DNA of 64,000 nt from Anseranas semipalmata (taxonomy: Eukaryota; Chordata; Aves; Anseriformes; Anseranatidae), in NCBI GenBank assembly GCA_013399115.1, contig VXAA01003386.1:521059-585058 (forward strand). Reading direction: 5' to 3'. The notes below the pieces were generated by a model. That model was not told the DNA's origin. It saw nothing but the letters and a program-made list of their open reading frames with translations, and did not search any database. The first letter of the stretch is position 1; the number at the start of each line of letters is the position of its first letter. A program made the position numbers and the translations under genes. This document shows positions 12,601 through 24,021 of the stretch, piece after piece.

Positions 12601-13651
12601 CCCAGTGAAAATAAATCAATTAAGACAGCTTTAATTAAAAGTGGGTTAAACAACCAGCAGCATGCACCAAGGCACTGTGAAGAAGCCAGGAGAGCGGAGC
12701 ACTGGCAGTCCCAGCTCCCTGCCATGCACAACCGGGGCTTCGTTAGAGCAAACACAGGGAGGCACATTGTCCTTGGGTGGAAGGGGCTTGAAATAGCCAA
12801 TAAAATGCCACCCTAGACAAAATAGCTCTCTTACCGATGGAGGTGGCGATACCTCCCTCTCCCAGCAAGCCAGGCAGTGGCACCGCTTCAAACCCACCTG
12901 CATTAACTCACCCCGGAGCCACGCACCGGCGCAGGTGTGCATTGCAGGCATTTCACGCGTTGAGCACCCTCCCTCCGGAGGGCCTCAGAGCTGGAGTTTC
13001 CTCTGCAATGCATCCTACAGGAATGCTGGAGCCGGCCACGGAGCCTGGACCCTAGATGGCAGAGCGAGCCCGTCCTGCTGCTGCAGTGAGGAGTCGTGGA
13101 GCGGAGCCTCCCACTTCCAGGAGCTGACAACAGGATTAAGAACTACTAGTAAGCCTCTTTGCTTGTTTATTTTAACAGCCAGCAAAATTACATTACTGCT
13201 CTGCAGTGAATGGGCAGTCTGGATTTCCTCGGGGAATCCCTCAAGGCTGCTAGGAACAAGCAGCAGAGCTCATCACCTAATTGGCAGCAGACTAATTTGC
13301 TGTCTTGTGCAGCTTCTGAGTCCCTCAGAGTCCAGAGACCCACTGACCGCTGCTCAGTAATGTTAATTAACTGCCAATTGGACAGACACGGGGGAGTTTC
13401 CAGGGAGTCCCGGGAAAGCAGCTGTTATCCACCTCAAAGCTGCTTGTTCTGGGGAGAAGCAGGAGCTTGCACCCGGTTTGTACTCATCCTCCTGGTTTAA
13501 GGAGGTGTCCCAGCTCCTCTACTGTTTGCAGAACAGAAACAGCATTGCTAGCATAAATAAAGGCATTCATTGAGACTGGTTTCCTAAATGGGGCAAAACA
13601 TGTACTCTTGTAACAAAAGGTGTGGGAAACTACCCAAGACTTGAGTATTAA

Positions 13652-13806
13652 CATAGAATCATAGAATGGTTTGGGACCTTGCAGCCCATCTAGTTCCCCT
13701 GCCATGGGCACGACCCCTTCCACCAGCCCAGGCTGCCCAGCGCCCCATCCAGCCTGGCCTTGGGCACTGCCAGGGATGGGGCACCCAGAGCTTCTCTGGG
13801 CAGCAT
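13652..13806 (-). mobile_element. CR1 LINE 3' fragment, antisense
   Basis: The segment begins with CATAGAATCATAGAATGG, the reverse complement of the CR1 3' terminal ATTCTATG octamers. It continues through CCAGCCCAGGCTGCCCAG, CCAGCCTGGCCTTGGGCACT and GGGATGGGGCACCCAGAGC, all CR1 3' sequence. It is a 5'-truncated copy without coding capacity, the usual state of avian CR1. It shares this segment, in opposite orientation, with the copy at 37,747-38,010. Confidence 0.93.
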
Positions 13807-16800
13807 CTCCCGGACTTTTAACCTTCAAGCTGAGGGTGATGGGAGGAGAGGAAGAGCCTTTTATTTTCATTCCGTGGTTTATTGATAGCATTGAATATAC
13901 CATTCAAAGCTTTCTTCTCATCTGGGGTCTGCAGGCTTTCTAGCTGTCAGTGGCAGGACAGGCTGGGGGAGCTGGAGTCCCGTCTCATCTCCCCCAGAAG
14001 AATTCCATGCCTGGCTTTGCTGCAGGCACCTTGATGACCCTGATGGTGCTGCAGCTCAGATACCTGCACGTACAGCTGTATGCCCACCAGTGAACTGGGG
14101 GTGCATCTGTCCAGGGAGGGGGTACAAGAGTGGGGAATCAGGCCTGGGGTATGCACAGGTCTGTCCTGATTTTTCTTTTTAGGCAATAATGTTTTCTACT
14201 TTCAGGAATGAAAAGATTAGGTCCTTAACAAAGTTGGCTATTTCTAAATTGAGGGACTAAGAGCTCCCCAGGCCTGGCTCAGGGGCGGTGTGAGGGCCAC
14301 CTGCATATCAGGTCCTCTCCTGCTGCAGCCACATCCCTTTGCCTCCACGGGCTTCAGTTTGGCAAACGCTGGCATGGGGAGGGCGGTGGGCTGGGGCACC
14401 GGCTGCTCCCCATGGACCAGCCCCACAGAAAATGGGCTGCCCCTGGGCTGGTGTTCAGAGATGTCCCCTCAGGAGCCAGCCCTGAGCCTGTCCTCATGCG
14501 TGGCACTGGCTTCAGTGCTCCTTGCTTACCTGTCTGCAGGATGGGGATTTCTGCAGCATTCAGAAAGCACCCCCTAAGATCTCAGGGATGTGAATTACTT
14601 GGTTGGTTGTTGGTATTTTCCTGGTAAAATAAGTGTTTTTACATTAATCTCCTCTGAAAGGGCAGCATGTGACCAGGACAGCATTGGTGCACAGGGCTGT
14701 GCATCCACGTCCCTCTCCCAGCAGAGGGTGCAGGAGCTTTATTTCCAGAGCTGATAGCACATGGCTTGGTTAATTTGGGATATTTGTTAGTGTGGTAGTA
14801 AGCTGGTCCTGCCTGTTCTCAGTTGCATTGCATCCTGCAGAGAACAGGGGCTGGGCTCATCTCATCTGTACCCAAAGACTTGTGACACAATCCTGTGAGA
14901 AGGGAATGAAGCTCCCACATGGATTCAGTTGTATTTCAGAGGGAGGAAAACAGGTACTATTTTCCCCATCTTGCATTATTGCTTCCTTGCCTGCACTGAG
15001 CACAGCTATTTAGCTAATGGACATAGAGCACTTTGAAGATGTATGGCACTTTGTAAAGTCTTAGCATGATTACTCTGCATTAGTCATAGAAGGCAACGAT
15101 GCAATTCATCTTCCACCAAAGCATGGAAGCCTCTGGGACTGGCTGAGAGCTGATTTACTTCATCTCTTCCTGATGGAGGGAGGGCTGGGAGGCTGAAGCT
15201 GGTCTTTGAAAGAGATGCTATGCGATGGGTATTGATCTGGTATTTGATACAAAAGTGGGCAAAGTTGCTTTACCTGGAACACCAGAGAAGCAGTTTCAAC
15301 AGGTTAGAGTTCTGCAAAGATGGGAGTAAATATCTTTTTCTGCAGAAAAAGGAGATCTTTGCCAATCCCATTTCCCCACTCCTCTGCAGCATCCCAGGCT
15401 GCTCCTCCAGCTGCAGAGCACCCTGCGAGCTTGCACCGGGGTGCAGGGACAGCACGGGGACGTGGGGAAGGCTCTGACCGCTGCCCAGCACAGAAGCTTA
15501 GCTTAGAGAAGGGAGGAAAAAGAGCCAAGTGCTGGACTGCTAACACAGAGTTCAGCAGCATTTGGGAATTTTATCTGCCATGTGATGTTTTTTAAAGAGT
15601 AAATCTTAAATAGGCTCTTCACTGCATTGCCAGTAAAGCAGAAGACTTGATGAAGAAAAAAGAAAGCAAGAACTTTTCCCATTCCTTTCATTTCCAAGAC
15701 TTCCAGTAATCTGAAGGCAGCCTGTTCCAGCTGATGGGATGAAAGCTCAGTTCTGCACCGTGGAAGGAGAAAACCCCTTCGAAAAGTGGGGAACGGATGT
15801 GCCAGGTGCTAAGCTTTATTCGTCACTCACCCTCTTGCTGCAGTGGAAGAAATGAGAGACACTGAAAGGAAGGAGCCGGCTGAAGAAGTCAGCCTTGGCC
15901 TGCAATGATAAACCCTGCTTCTTAATAAAGCTGCTGGAGAGCATCATGTTCTTGCCCTGCTTCCAAGTAGCTAAGGTTTGCTTCCCAAAGTCTGTTTTCT
16001 CCTTCAATCTTCACAGATATTGATCTCTATAAAAATGGATTTTACAAAGAGGAGGGGAGAAAACAACCCTGTGACCTTCACATTTATTTAACTATTGGAA
16101 TCACGTGAAAAATATCTTGATTATAGCCTGCCAATTTTCTCTGGCTGCTCTGGAGCAGAACAGCAGGGCAATGCAGGCAACAGAACTTGCTTCTGTTATG
16201 TGAAGAAAGGCTTATTTCAGAGGGCATGGAATGATTTCTTTGACCTACTCAGCCCTTTGGACGTGGAGTTCAGATCTCTGGTTTGGTCTCAATATGGTTC
16301 TTGGTTGTCTGCTGGCTAGTGGGTGCTCTCTATTGGAGCTGCTTGTGTTTATAAGAGCTGATGAGGTGCCCTACTATCCCCATCCAGATCTGATCCCCTA
16401 CTCCACACCATGTGGGACACCCACCATCCTTCCCAAGAATCACGCAGCTGGGATGTGCCCAGGGATGCTCTCTGCAATGCCACATGTGGCTTGTGGGACA
16501 GCAAACAAGACACTCCCAAGCACTGCTCATGTCCCACTAAATAAACCAGGCACTTCCTTATTAGTGGTACATCGAGGGCATAACAAGATACATGTGTGGA
16601 CTGATGACCTAGTAACCGTCACTGAGCATAGATGTGGTTCGGGGGCTCCTACAGTTAAGGCATCTGATACAGCCACAGTCTGCTAAAGGCAATGCGCAGA
16701 TTCCTGCTCTTACTATTTTAGAAAAAGTCTTAAAACATTTCTGGTTATGAAAGTTGTATTAAGGTGCAGTCAGAGAAATTTCTAGGCAACTCACAGATGT

Positions 16801-19800
16801 GGTGGCAGATGAGATTGATATAAGATTACTGGAAATTTTTGTTCTTGTGAGTCCTTGAGCTCTAGTTTTTATTTTGTGCAAGGCATTATTTGTGCTAAGT
16901 GGGGGAACAGCAACTTCTACAGAGGAAAAAAGAGGTTCTTTTCCCTTGCCTTTGGCTAACATATCTTTAATATTGTTGGCAAAATAGAAGAAAAAAGTCA
17001 AGCTTTGTTTTTCATGGAGAGGTGAGCAGACAGCCAGAGGGCTTGTGAAGAAAGCTCCAAATTGCCACGTGCCCTCTCCCTCCTAGGCACAGAGGCCTTC
17101 CCCTTGTCTGGGGTTGTTACAAGAAGCAGCTTTCTTTGCAAGTTTTTTTTTGTAAAGTGTTTAATGAGTTCCCTGTGCAGAAGTCATATGCCAACATGGC
17201 AGCATCACAGCTGCGCAGGCCTGCTCTTCACCTCTGAAGAACATCTCCAGCATATTGCCCTCTCTGGAGCAGTAAGGTGGGGCACAGAGAATAAATATCC
17301 TAAATACCTGCCAGTTCTAGTACTCCCAGCCACCAGCTGCATGCACAGTCAAGCGAATTTTCCTCAGGGTCTACACAGGGACACTCAGTGCAGGAACAGA
17401 AAGAAGTATTTTGGAGATACTCGCATTAATTCCCCATGTAGCCAAGACATGCGCAAACTCTAATAGCTTCTTCAGATGTTGAAGCTCCAGCTTTGTGCCT
17501 TCTGTAGAGCTGCAGACACAAAGCCCTGCCCAGTCGCTGTCATGCTATGATTTGTCAAGTCAATTAAAAGTCTGTCCTTATCATGGGCACACAAAACAAA
17601 TGGTATCTACGTAATTAGACCGTTAAACCACAGCACAAGCTACAATTATTCATGATAATAAAATAGTGCATTAACGTAAGTCAATCAAGAGCAGATTTTA
17701 AAAATAATTGGTTTAGATTTTAAGCTAACATCTGCTTTGGTTATTAGCTCTTGGCCACTTTGTTTTTAATTGGACAATTTAAAGAAAATGTTATCCGGTG
17801 CCTCCAGGCTTCCTTCAGTAGAAAACTTCTCTTTTAAAAGAGTTCCATGAAAGTTTGCCTTTCTGTAAAGAAAAGTGTGTCGCTAACAATACATGCAACA
17901 ACAACAATTGCAGCTATTATTAATTGTAAATTTGGCCAAGGCACAAAACTGAAAGAAAGAGAAAATTGGGTAGCAGTTTTGAGAGGTTTAAATCCCACCC
18001 TCCAGATCTAAGCACGGTGTTTTGGAGGAACTGAGCATCCTGCAGCTCCAAGTTTCTCTGCATGCTGCAGATGCTGTTCCACATGGGGTTGTATTTTGCA
18101 AAGTGACACCCAGGGACCTCCTGAGGGACCCAGCCCCTCCACAGCAGCCTGTGCTGGTGGCCCGAGCTGGTGGAAGGAAACTTGTTATCCCCTGCACAGC
18201 CAAGAGTCAGAGGGGTGGTCAGACAGAGGGAGCTGCTAGAAATGGCCCATAAAGTTTTCTGTTACAGAAAATGGATTACATGAACAGAACCTCAATTTAG
18301 AGAGCTGGAAATACACACCAGGTGGAAGAGACCCGTTTGTGCCAGAGCAGAAGTTGGCAAGTGATGGCTGAAACTGTTGAGATACCATCGGCTTCTGTTT
18401 CATTTGAAAGCTGTGTTTATTTTTCCTTTTAACCTGAAATCCTGTTGCAAAAAAAAATGAGAGCAGAAGAGATTTTAAAGCACAAGAGGAAGAAAGAGCA
18501 GGTCACAAGCTGAAACAAGACCCCTGGACCTCCCACTTCAAAAGCAGTGGGACTCCTGGCCCATCCCTGGTGTTCATCCTGCTGCTTTTCAAGCCACAGC
18601 GTTCTGGCATCTCCTGTTCTCCCACTGTTGCTCAGTAAGTCTGCAGCCCCGTTCCCAAATCATTCTCTTATCACCTCCATAAGCCTGGACTGCCCTCTGA
18701 CCACTTCGGCCACTGCAACCCTTCCTTGGAACCCCATCATCCCCAGCTCAGCATGGCTGCCTGCAAGGTCCCGCACAGGAGGTTGGGGCTCCCCCAGTCA
18801 CTGCGCCTGAGGAAGTGACTGGAGACCCTTTCCGGACAACGTCTCCCTTTCCAGCCCAGATCTCTGGAAATAGCAGCCCGCCCACTTCTGGACACCTTGC
18901 CTGAAAGGAGGCAGATGAAGCCTGTAAAACTCTTTCCCTGACATTCAGAGCTGCTAATTTTTGATGCAAACTGTTGCCTTGGTATTTGCATTTGAAATGA
19001 GTTTGCATTGCCTAACTCTGTTGCCACCCCCTCTGCAGCTATATAGACTCTGTAATTTTACAGGAGCATACAAGACACCAGCTTGTCCCAGGAGCTTTGC
19101 CTGGGTCCCCAAGATGTGCAGTTCTTGAAGCACCTCAGTGAAAGGATGATGCTGCCTTCCCCGTTGCTACCAAGATTCATCCCACCAAGAAAAGCCCAGT
19201 TCTCATAAACCAGTGGTTGGGAAAAGGACCATTTCTGGCACACTTTGCATTCCTAATTTTTTTTTTTTTTTTCCCTTCCTACGTGTTGTGTAATCAAGCC
19301 ATTTTTTTTTTGTCAAAGGTGCATAAGAATGGCTGGTCATTCAACATGAATAAACTTCTATCAAGCGTCAGATCCTGCAGTAAGAATAAGATATATCATA
19401 GCTGATCAAACAGGCATTGTCTCCTTTGCTTGGAAACAGAACACTACAAGAATAAAGCAGAAATTGAAGATGATAGATTGGCTCTTCTTCATATTGGGTT
19501 CTTCCAACATTTTTTAAAAATTGGAATTTTAAACAAATACTTGACATGTTAGGGAAGGTGGGTGCTACTACCAGCTAATATAAATGTATTTATGCAGAGA
19601 AATGTCATCAGTCTTGGAAGTTTAGGTTAAATCTAGACAAAAAAAAACAGGGAGTCACACACAGTTCAGTGCAGGAACATCCTGGAGTGTGAAGTTTCCA
19701 AGGGACAGCTTATCTCCAGACTTATACATGCCAGTATTTGCTTGAAAACAGAATCCGGTTTATATATGAAAATAAGGATTTGATTGCACAAAGCCTACCA

Positions 19801-20299
19801 GTTTTGCTCTTAGTATGAAGACAGATTTACAAGATTGAAAGTTAAAGGGTATTTCATCACTCTCTTTTGTAAGGACGTTTACTGCAATAACTCAGTGTAG
19901 CTACCAGGTCCCTGTGTTACTACAAGCCTGCACAGAAACTCACATCAATGCCTCACTTTCCTTGGAAAAAAAAACAGCATTTGCATGTGGGTGTTCAGCG
20001 CGGGTTGAAAGTGAAGTGAAAGGATTTAGTGCCAAGCATGAGCACATTTCTCATGAAAATGAATCAATTCCAATATACTCAGGGTGAAGAAGGAATTTCA
20101 TGCTTTGGTAACCTTTCCTGACGTTGTAATTTATATGGTTGCTGTCCATGTAACCACTGAAGTGCTGAAATGAGTGTTTTTCCAGAGGAAAATACAGCTC
20201 ACTTCACCTGCGTGACATCACGCAGAGAACCGCTGAAGCTGGGGGCACCTCTGGGTGCCTTCTGCTCCATCCTTTGCCCAGAGCAAGGCTGGCTGTGAT
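13807..20299. other. gene-free intergenic region
   Basis: No supportable coding exon or RNA gene. The notable content is an AT-rich block with clustered TAATTA/TAATTG sites at 17,540-17,930. The remainder is unremarkable single-copy sequence. Confidence 0.6.
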
Positions 20300-20425
20300 G
20301 TTAGGTCCTGCTTTGAAGTTAGAGGAGGTTGCTCGAGTCCTTTTGCAATCAGATTGTGAATGTCTCCAGGGATGGAGACTTCACAACCTCCCTGGGCAGC
20401 CTGGGGGCTCTGCAAGGAAACCTGC
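20300..20425 (-). mobile_element. diverged CR1 LINE fragment, antisense
   Basis: The core GAATGTCTCCAGGGATGGAG, then CTTCACAACC and CCTGGGCAGCCTG, matches the antisense strand of the CR1 3' region (consensus-like 'tctccagggatggagactccacaacctc'). Upstream similarity is weak, so the left edge is approximate. No terminal octamer is present. Confidence 0.72.
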
Positions 20426-21474
20426 AGCTGATCAGCAGAATGGTAGACACAAAGCTGACTCTATTGATGACCCCGTGGTGGCCATTCTTATCTAAACAGA
20501 CAGCAGCTCGCCAGCTGAGGCAGAGTAGAAAACTTTGTACATTCTTTTATCCCATCAGATGGTGAAATGTGTTTGTTTAAGCTTCTCTCATTAAGTCAAT
20601 CTAATGCGATCATGTTAGCTGGCACCCTGTACCAGTCTGTCCTGATGTGGAGGCTAGGATTATGGAAACAAATCAGCGCTCTCCCCTCCGTCCTTCCCTT
20701 TTCCTCTCTACACAAAACAAAACAAGACAAATAACGCAAAAAAGAATGCAGTTTTTTCAGGTGTCAGGATCATGGGAAAAGTCAGTGCTATTCCCTTTTA
20801 CAGGAAGATAAGCACTGAACATGGCAGTAGGAGATAGCCCATGGGCAGTAAGCAGTGATTTGGGAACTCTAATTTACTGCTTTTTGCAAGAGATAGCACA
20901 ATCCAATCCAGTATGATAGCATCTGGACACAAATAATATAATTCAGCCAGACTGCTAGGAGAAGGAGATACTTTTTACTGTCCTGGGAACCACAATATGG
21001 TGTGATTTCAGCCTATGATAATCAGCATGCAGTTATTTTGTCACACCAAGAGCGATTGCATTCAAGCTTTTTTGCAGCATTATGGTTGACAGGTCTGGTC
21101 TCGGTGGGAATCCAAAGGAACTGAGTCATAAGTCAGAATCCATCCCTTGTGGGTAGAAAACAAAGACTTTTGACAGACAAAAAGTATAACTTTGATAATA
21201 TCTAACCCAAAAGTCCTGAAATTTCCAACACACTGAAATTTCAACTCTGCAGGCACTGGCTGCTGGGATTGCCACAGCATCTGCAGCATTATGGCGCTGA
21301 CAAGAGGAGTCTAAAAAGCTCTCAGGTGCCTTAAATTCTGGTTTCTCAGCCTAAAATACATGTTCTGACCTTTTCTGTTAATGGTTCAGAATCCTACGCT
21401 TATCTTTTATATTTAAAGAGGAGTCTGTTATGTCTGGCTCCATCTATGAGACTGTCCCTTGTGAACTTTCTGTG

Positions 21475-21552
21475 GCATGCATCCATGCATCCATCCATGC
21501 ATGCATGCATGCATCCATCCATCCATCCATCCATCCATCCATCCATCCATCT
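21475..21552. repeat. (ATCC)n / (ATGC)n compound microsatellite
   Basis: About 78 bp of tetranucleotide units, mixing ATGC and ATCC and then a pure ATCC run. Likely length-polymorphic. Confidence 0.95.
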
Positions 21553-21734
21553 CATCTTTTCAGACCATTTAAACAGTACCTTCAGGTTTCAGACTGCCTA
21601 GCCGCCTTACAACAGCTTAAACACCAAGGGTATTTCTTCCATCTCAATTCCTCAATCTCAGAAAACTGTTTTATTCACCTAACTGTTCTGGTTTAAAAGC
21701 AGCAAAATTCAGTGTGCTAACTTCAGTAGTAATC

Positions 21735-21850
21735 ACTGAATTATAGCAGAGCTGGATGGAAAGGGCTTCTGGAGGTCTCTAATCCAACCTCCAGCTTGAG
21801 GCAGAACAATGGCCAATACTTCATCAGGCCAGCCATGGCTTTAAATCCCT
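21735..21850 (-). mobile_element. diverged CR1 LINE 3' fragment, antisense
   Basis: Starts with ATCACTGAATTATAGCAGAG, a decayed form of the antisense octamer end. It continues with TGGAAAGGGCTTCTGGAGGT and CTCTAATCCAACCTCCAGCT, matching the CR1 3' segment around 'gggacctctggaggtcatctagtccaac'. The right part fades into unique sequence near 21,850. Confidence 0.8.
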
Positions 21851-23930
21851 GACCTCTGTATTTTTATCCCTGCCCTTCACATCATCCTATTTTCCCATGT
21901 TTTTCTCACTTGGTTAGTATTTGTATTATTTCTCATCCAAGAACTCCTAACTGACATCACGCACCGCTGTGCAAAAAAGATGCACAGATACATAATAAAT
22001 GTGATTTGTCTGAAAAATGTCTACGTAAGCAAAAGCTAGCACTATCTTCATTTTGCAGTTGGAGACACATGAAGGTACAGATCCATACATTCTATGCCTC
22101 AGGCCAGGTGAAGGGCAGAAGGGACACAAGAAGAAGGAAGACTGTGACCAACAAGGGACTGAGCTTGTGTCTCAGGACACAAACTTCCTGGTGGGTGTGA
22201 CGGATGGGGAATGCACACAGCAACGTGTCAAGACCTCAGTATCCTGATGCCTGGAACAAATTGGCTCATCAGTCTGAAATCATCGCGGCTCTCCAAGACT
22301 CATCATTGCTATCTTGTCTTCTAGACTTCAGCCCAACTTTCATTCAAATCAAGAAAATCCCACTGGTCTCCCACTCATTTCCCACTACAGCTGCATCCTC
22401 AGCCAGGGCAGGTCTTGCTGTTCTTCAGTTAAGTCATCTTACAGCAGCCCATGGTTTTCTGCAATGTTTTACTCACAAAAACCACCTCAGAATCAGTGGT
22501 TGCAGGGCCTACAGTAATTTATTCTGGGAAAGGAATCCATCTTCATCACCTCTGTGAGCAGCCATGTGCATCTGAAGTCCTACGTTAATAATAACCATTC
22601 CCACACTTGATTAAAATGGAGGCACAAGTCCAAGACTCATTAAATGCAAAGGCCCAAATCCCATAAACATTCCTGGTGCCTTAATTACAATAGATCAGAG
22701 AATAGATAGCAGATAGTCATGTACTTTTTGACAGACAGTAGCTCTGTATTACAAGGGCATAGGGAATACAGACGTTATTTGAATGCATCATGAAACAGCA
22801 GCCCTCAGAACAGCCTGAAGAAAACGTCTACCATATAATGATTTTTTTTCAGCTAATTTTCCACTTAAGCAAGGGAGCAATATCAGTTTACAATCAGCTG
22901 AGACTCTGACACTAGCTCCCAGTGCTTCCTTATCACATTTACAATAGCTCTTTAGTATGGTTTTGTTGGAATTAGCATTCAGGACCAGCAGCAATTCAGG
23001 CTCCCAAGCCAAGCACCTGTATAGGATAGGAAATTAAAATCAGGAGCCAGAACTGAAAGCCAGATCTTGCATACAAGCAACCCAAATCTCCAGAGATGTC
23101 GTGTATATTGGAGGATTTCATGCTGTGTTGAGCATGAATGCAGCCTGATTTCTATGTCCAAATCTGTTCTTATTATAGGGGTAGAGAGCAAGAATAACCC
23201 ACAAGGTAATATTCAGAACTGGGGACCAGGGCACTGGTCTGCTGCAGATTAATTTTGATCAATCACTTTGCTTCTCTGCCCCTCAGTTCTGCGTAAAATA
23301 AAAATGACAGTTTTTCTCCATCCGCCCTAAAAGCTGTGAGATGCTGAGATCTTCTGGGTGGGAGAGGGAGAAGGAAGTAGACAGCAGAGTTGCTTGGCTA
23401 AGCTACCCAAATACCAAAAACTTATTTAGTGGAAAGTACCAAAATTCCACTTAAAAAAAAAAAAAAGCACAGATTCCCTCCTTCACCCATTAAAATGCAA
23501 CTTTATAGAAGGGAAAATCTGCCTGCATTTGTGAGAATGTCGCTGGCTGAGATCCCTGCTTTCTCTGTTTCTGAATGTGCATTAAGTTACCTAACTACAA
23601 AGCCTCTGCATTTATCCTTTAAGCCTTGTCTGGTCATGCAGAACAATCTAGCAGAGCAGTTATCTGTTGCAGGCAGGCAGCTCACAATGGCTCCCAGGTC
23701 TTTGTGCCCGTTTCTCCCTCTATTTGGAGAGAATGATGCTGATCTCCCTGATCAAGCCTCTGGTCACCGACAGCTCCCATCAGCAGCAGCTCCCCAAATG
23801 GGGCTCCACTATCTGTGGGCTCCAGCTGCAGTCACTGCCTCTCTGTCCCTCCCACCAACTATGTCACCCCCAGACACCTGGCTGCTGCTGCTACCTTGCA
23901 GGTGTCTCCTTAAACACATGATGAAAACAT

Positions 23931-24021
23931 AAAATAAAATAAAATAAAATAAAATAAAATAAAATAAAATAAAATAAAATAAAATAAAATAAAATAAAAT
24001 AAAATAAAATAAAATAAAAAA
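23931..24021. repeat. (AAAAT)n pentanucleotide microsatellite
   Basis: About 18 near-perfect copies of AAAAT over 90 bp, the longest pure microsatellite in the window. Probably polymorphic. Confidence 0.97.

Larger units (their letters stand above)
921..13651. other. gene-free region: KCNQ2 distal 3' UTR and/or intergenic DNA
   Basis: I found no exon with coding character on either strand. The open frames are short, of skewed composition, and match no family I know. The stretch contains TTTG microsatellites, one assembly gap, a CpG patch (5,610-5,705), an alternating purine-pyrimidine stretch (9,140-9,210) and an AT-rich TGTA-repeating block (about 9,990-10,130). I see no CR1, tRNA or rRNA here. 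How much belongs to the KCNQ2 transcript is unknown. Confidence 0.6.

Noticed and set aside
13671..13943. Open frame over the CR1 at 13,652
   Set aside because: It reads the antisense CR1 3' end, which is non-coding.
15716..15780. Possible CR1 remnant (CAGCCTGTTCCAGCTGATG)
   Set aside because: Only about ten bases resemble CR1; no terminal octamer or adjoining consensus.
16231..16686. 151-codon plus-strand open frame
   Set aside because: Cysteine/proline/histidine-rich sequence with no family resemblance. The length is not exceptional for 64 kb.
21475..21552. Repeat array considered as CRISPR-like
   Set aside because: Plain tetranucleotide microsatellite without unique spacers, in a vertebrate genome.
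23429..23932. 167-codon plus-strand open frame
   Set aside because: Poly-lysine from an A-run near its start, no known fold, and ends at the AAAAT microsatellite.
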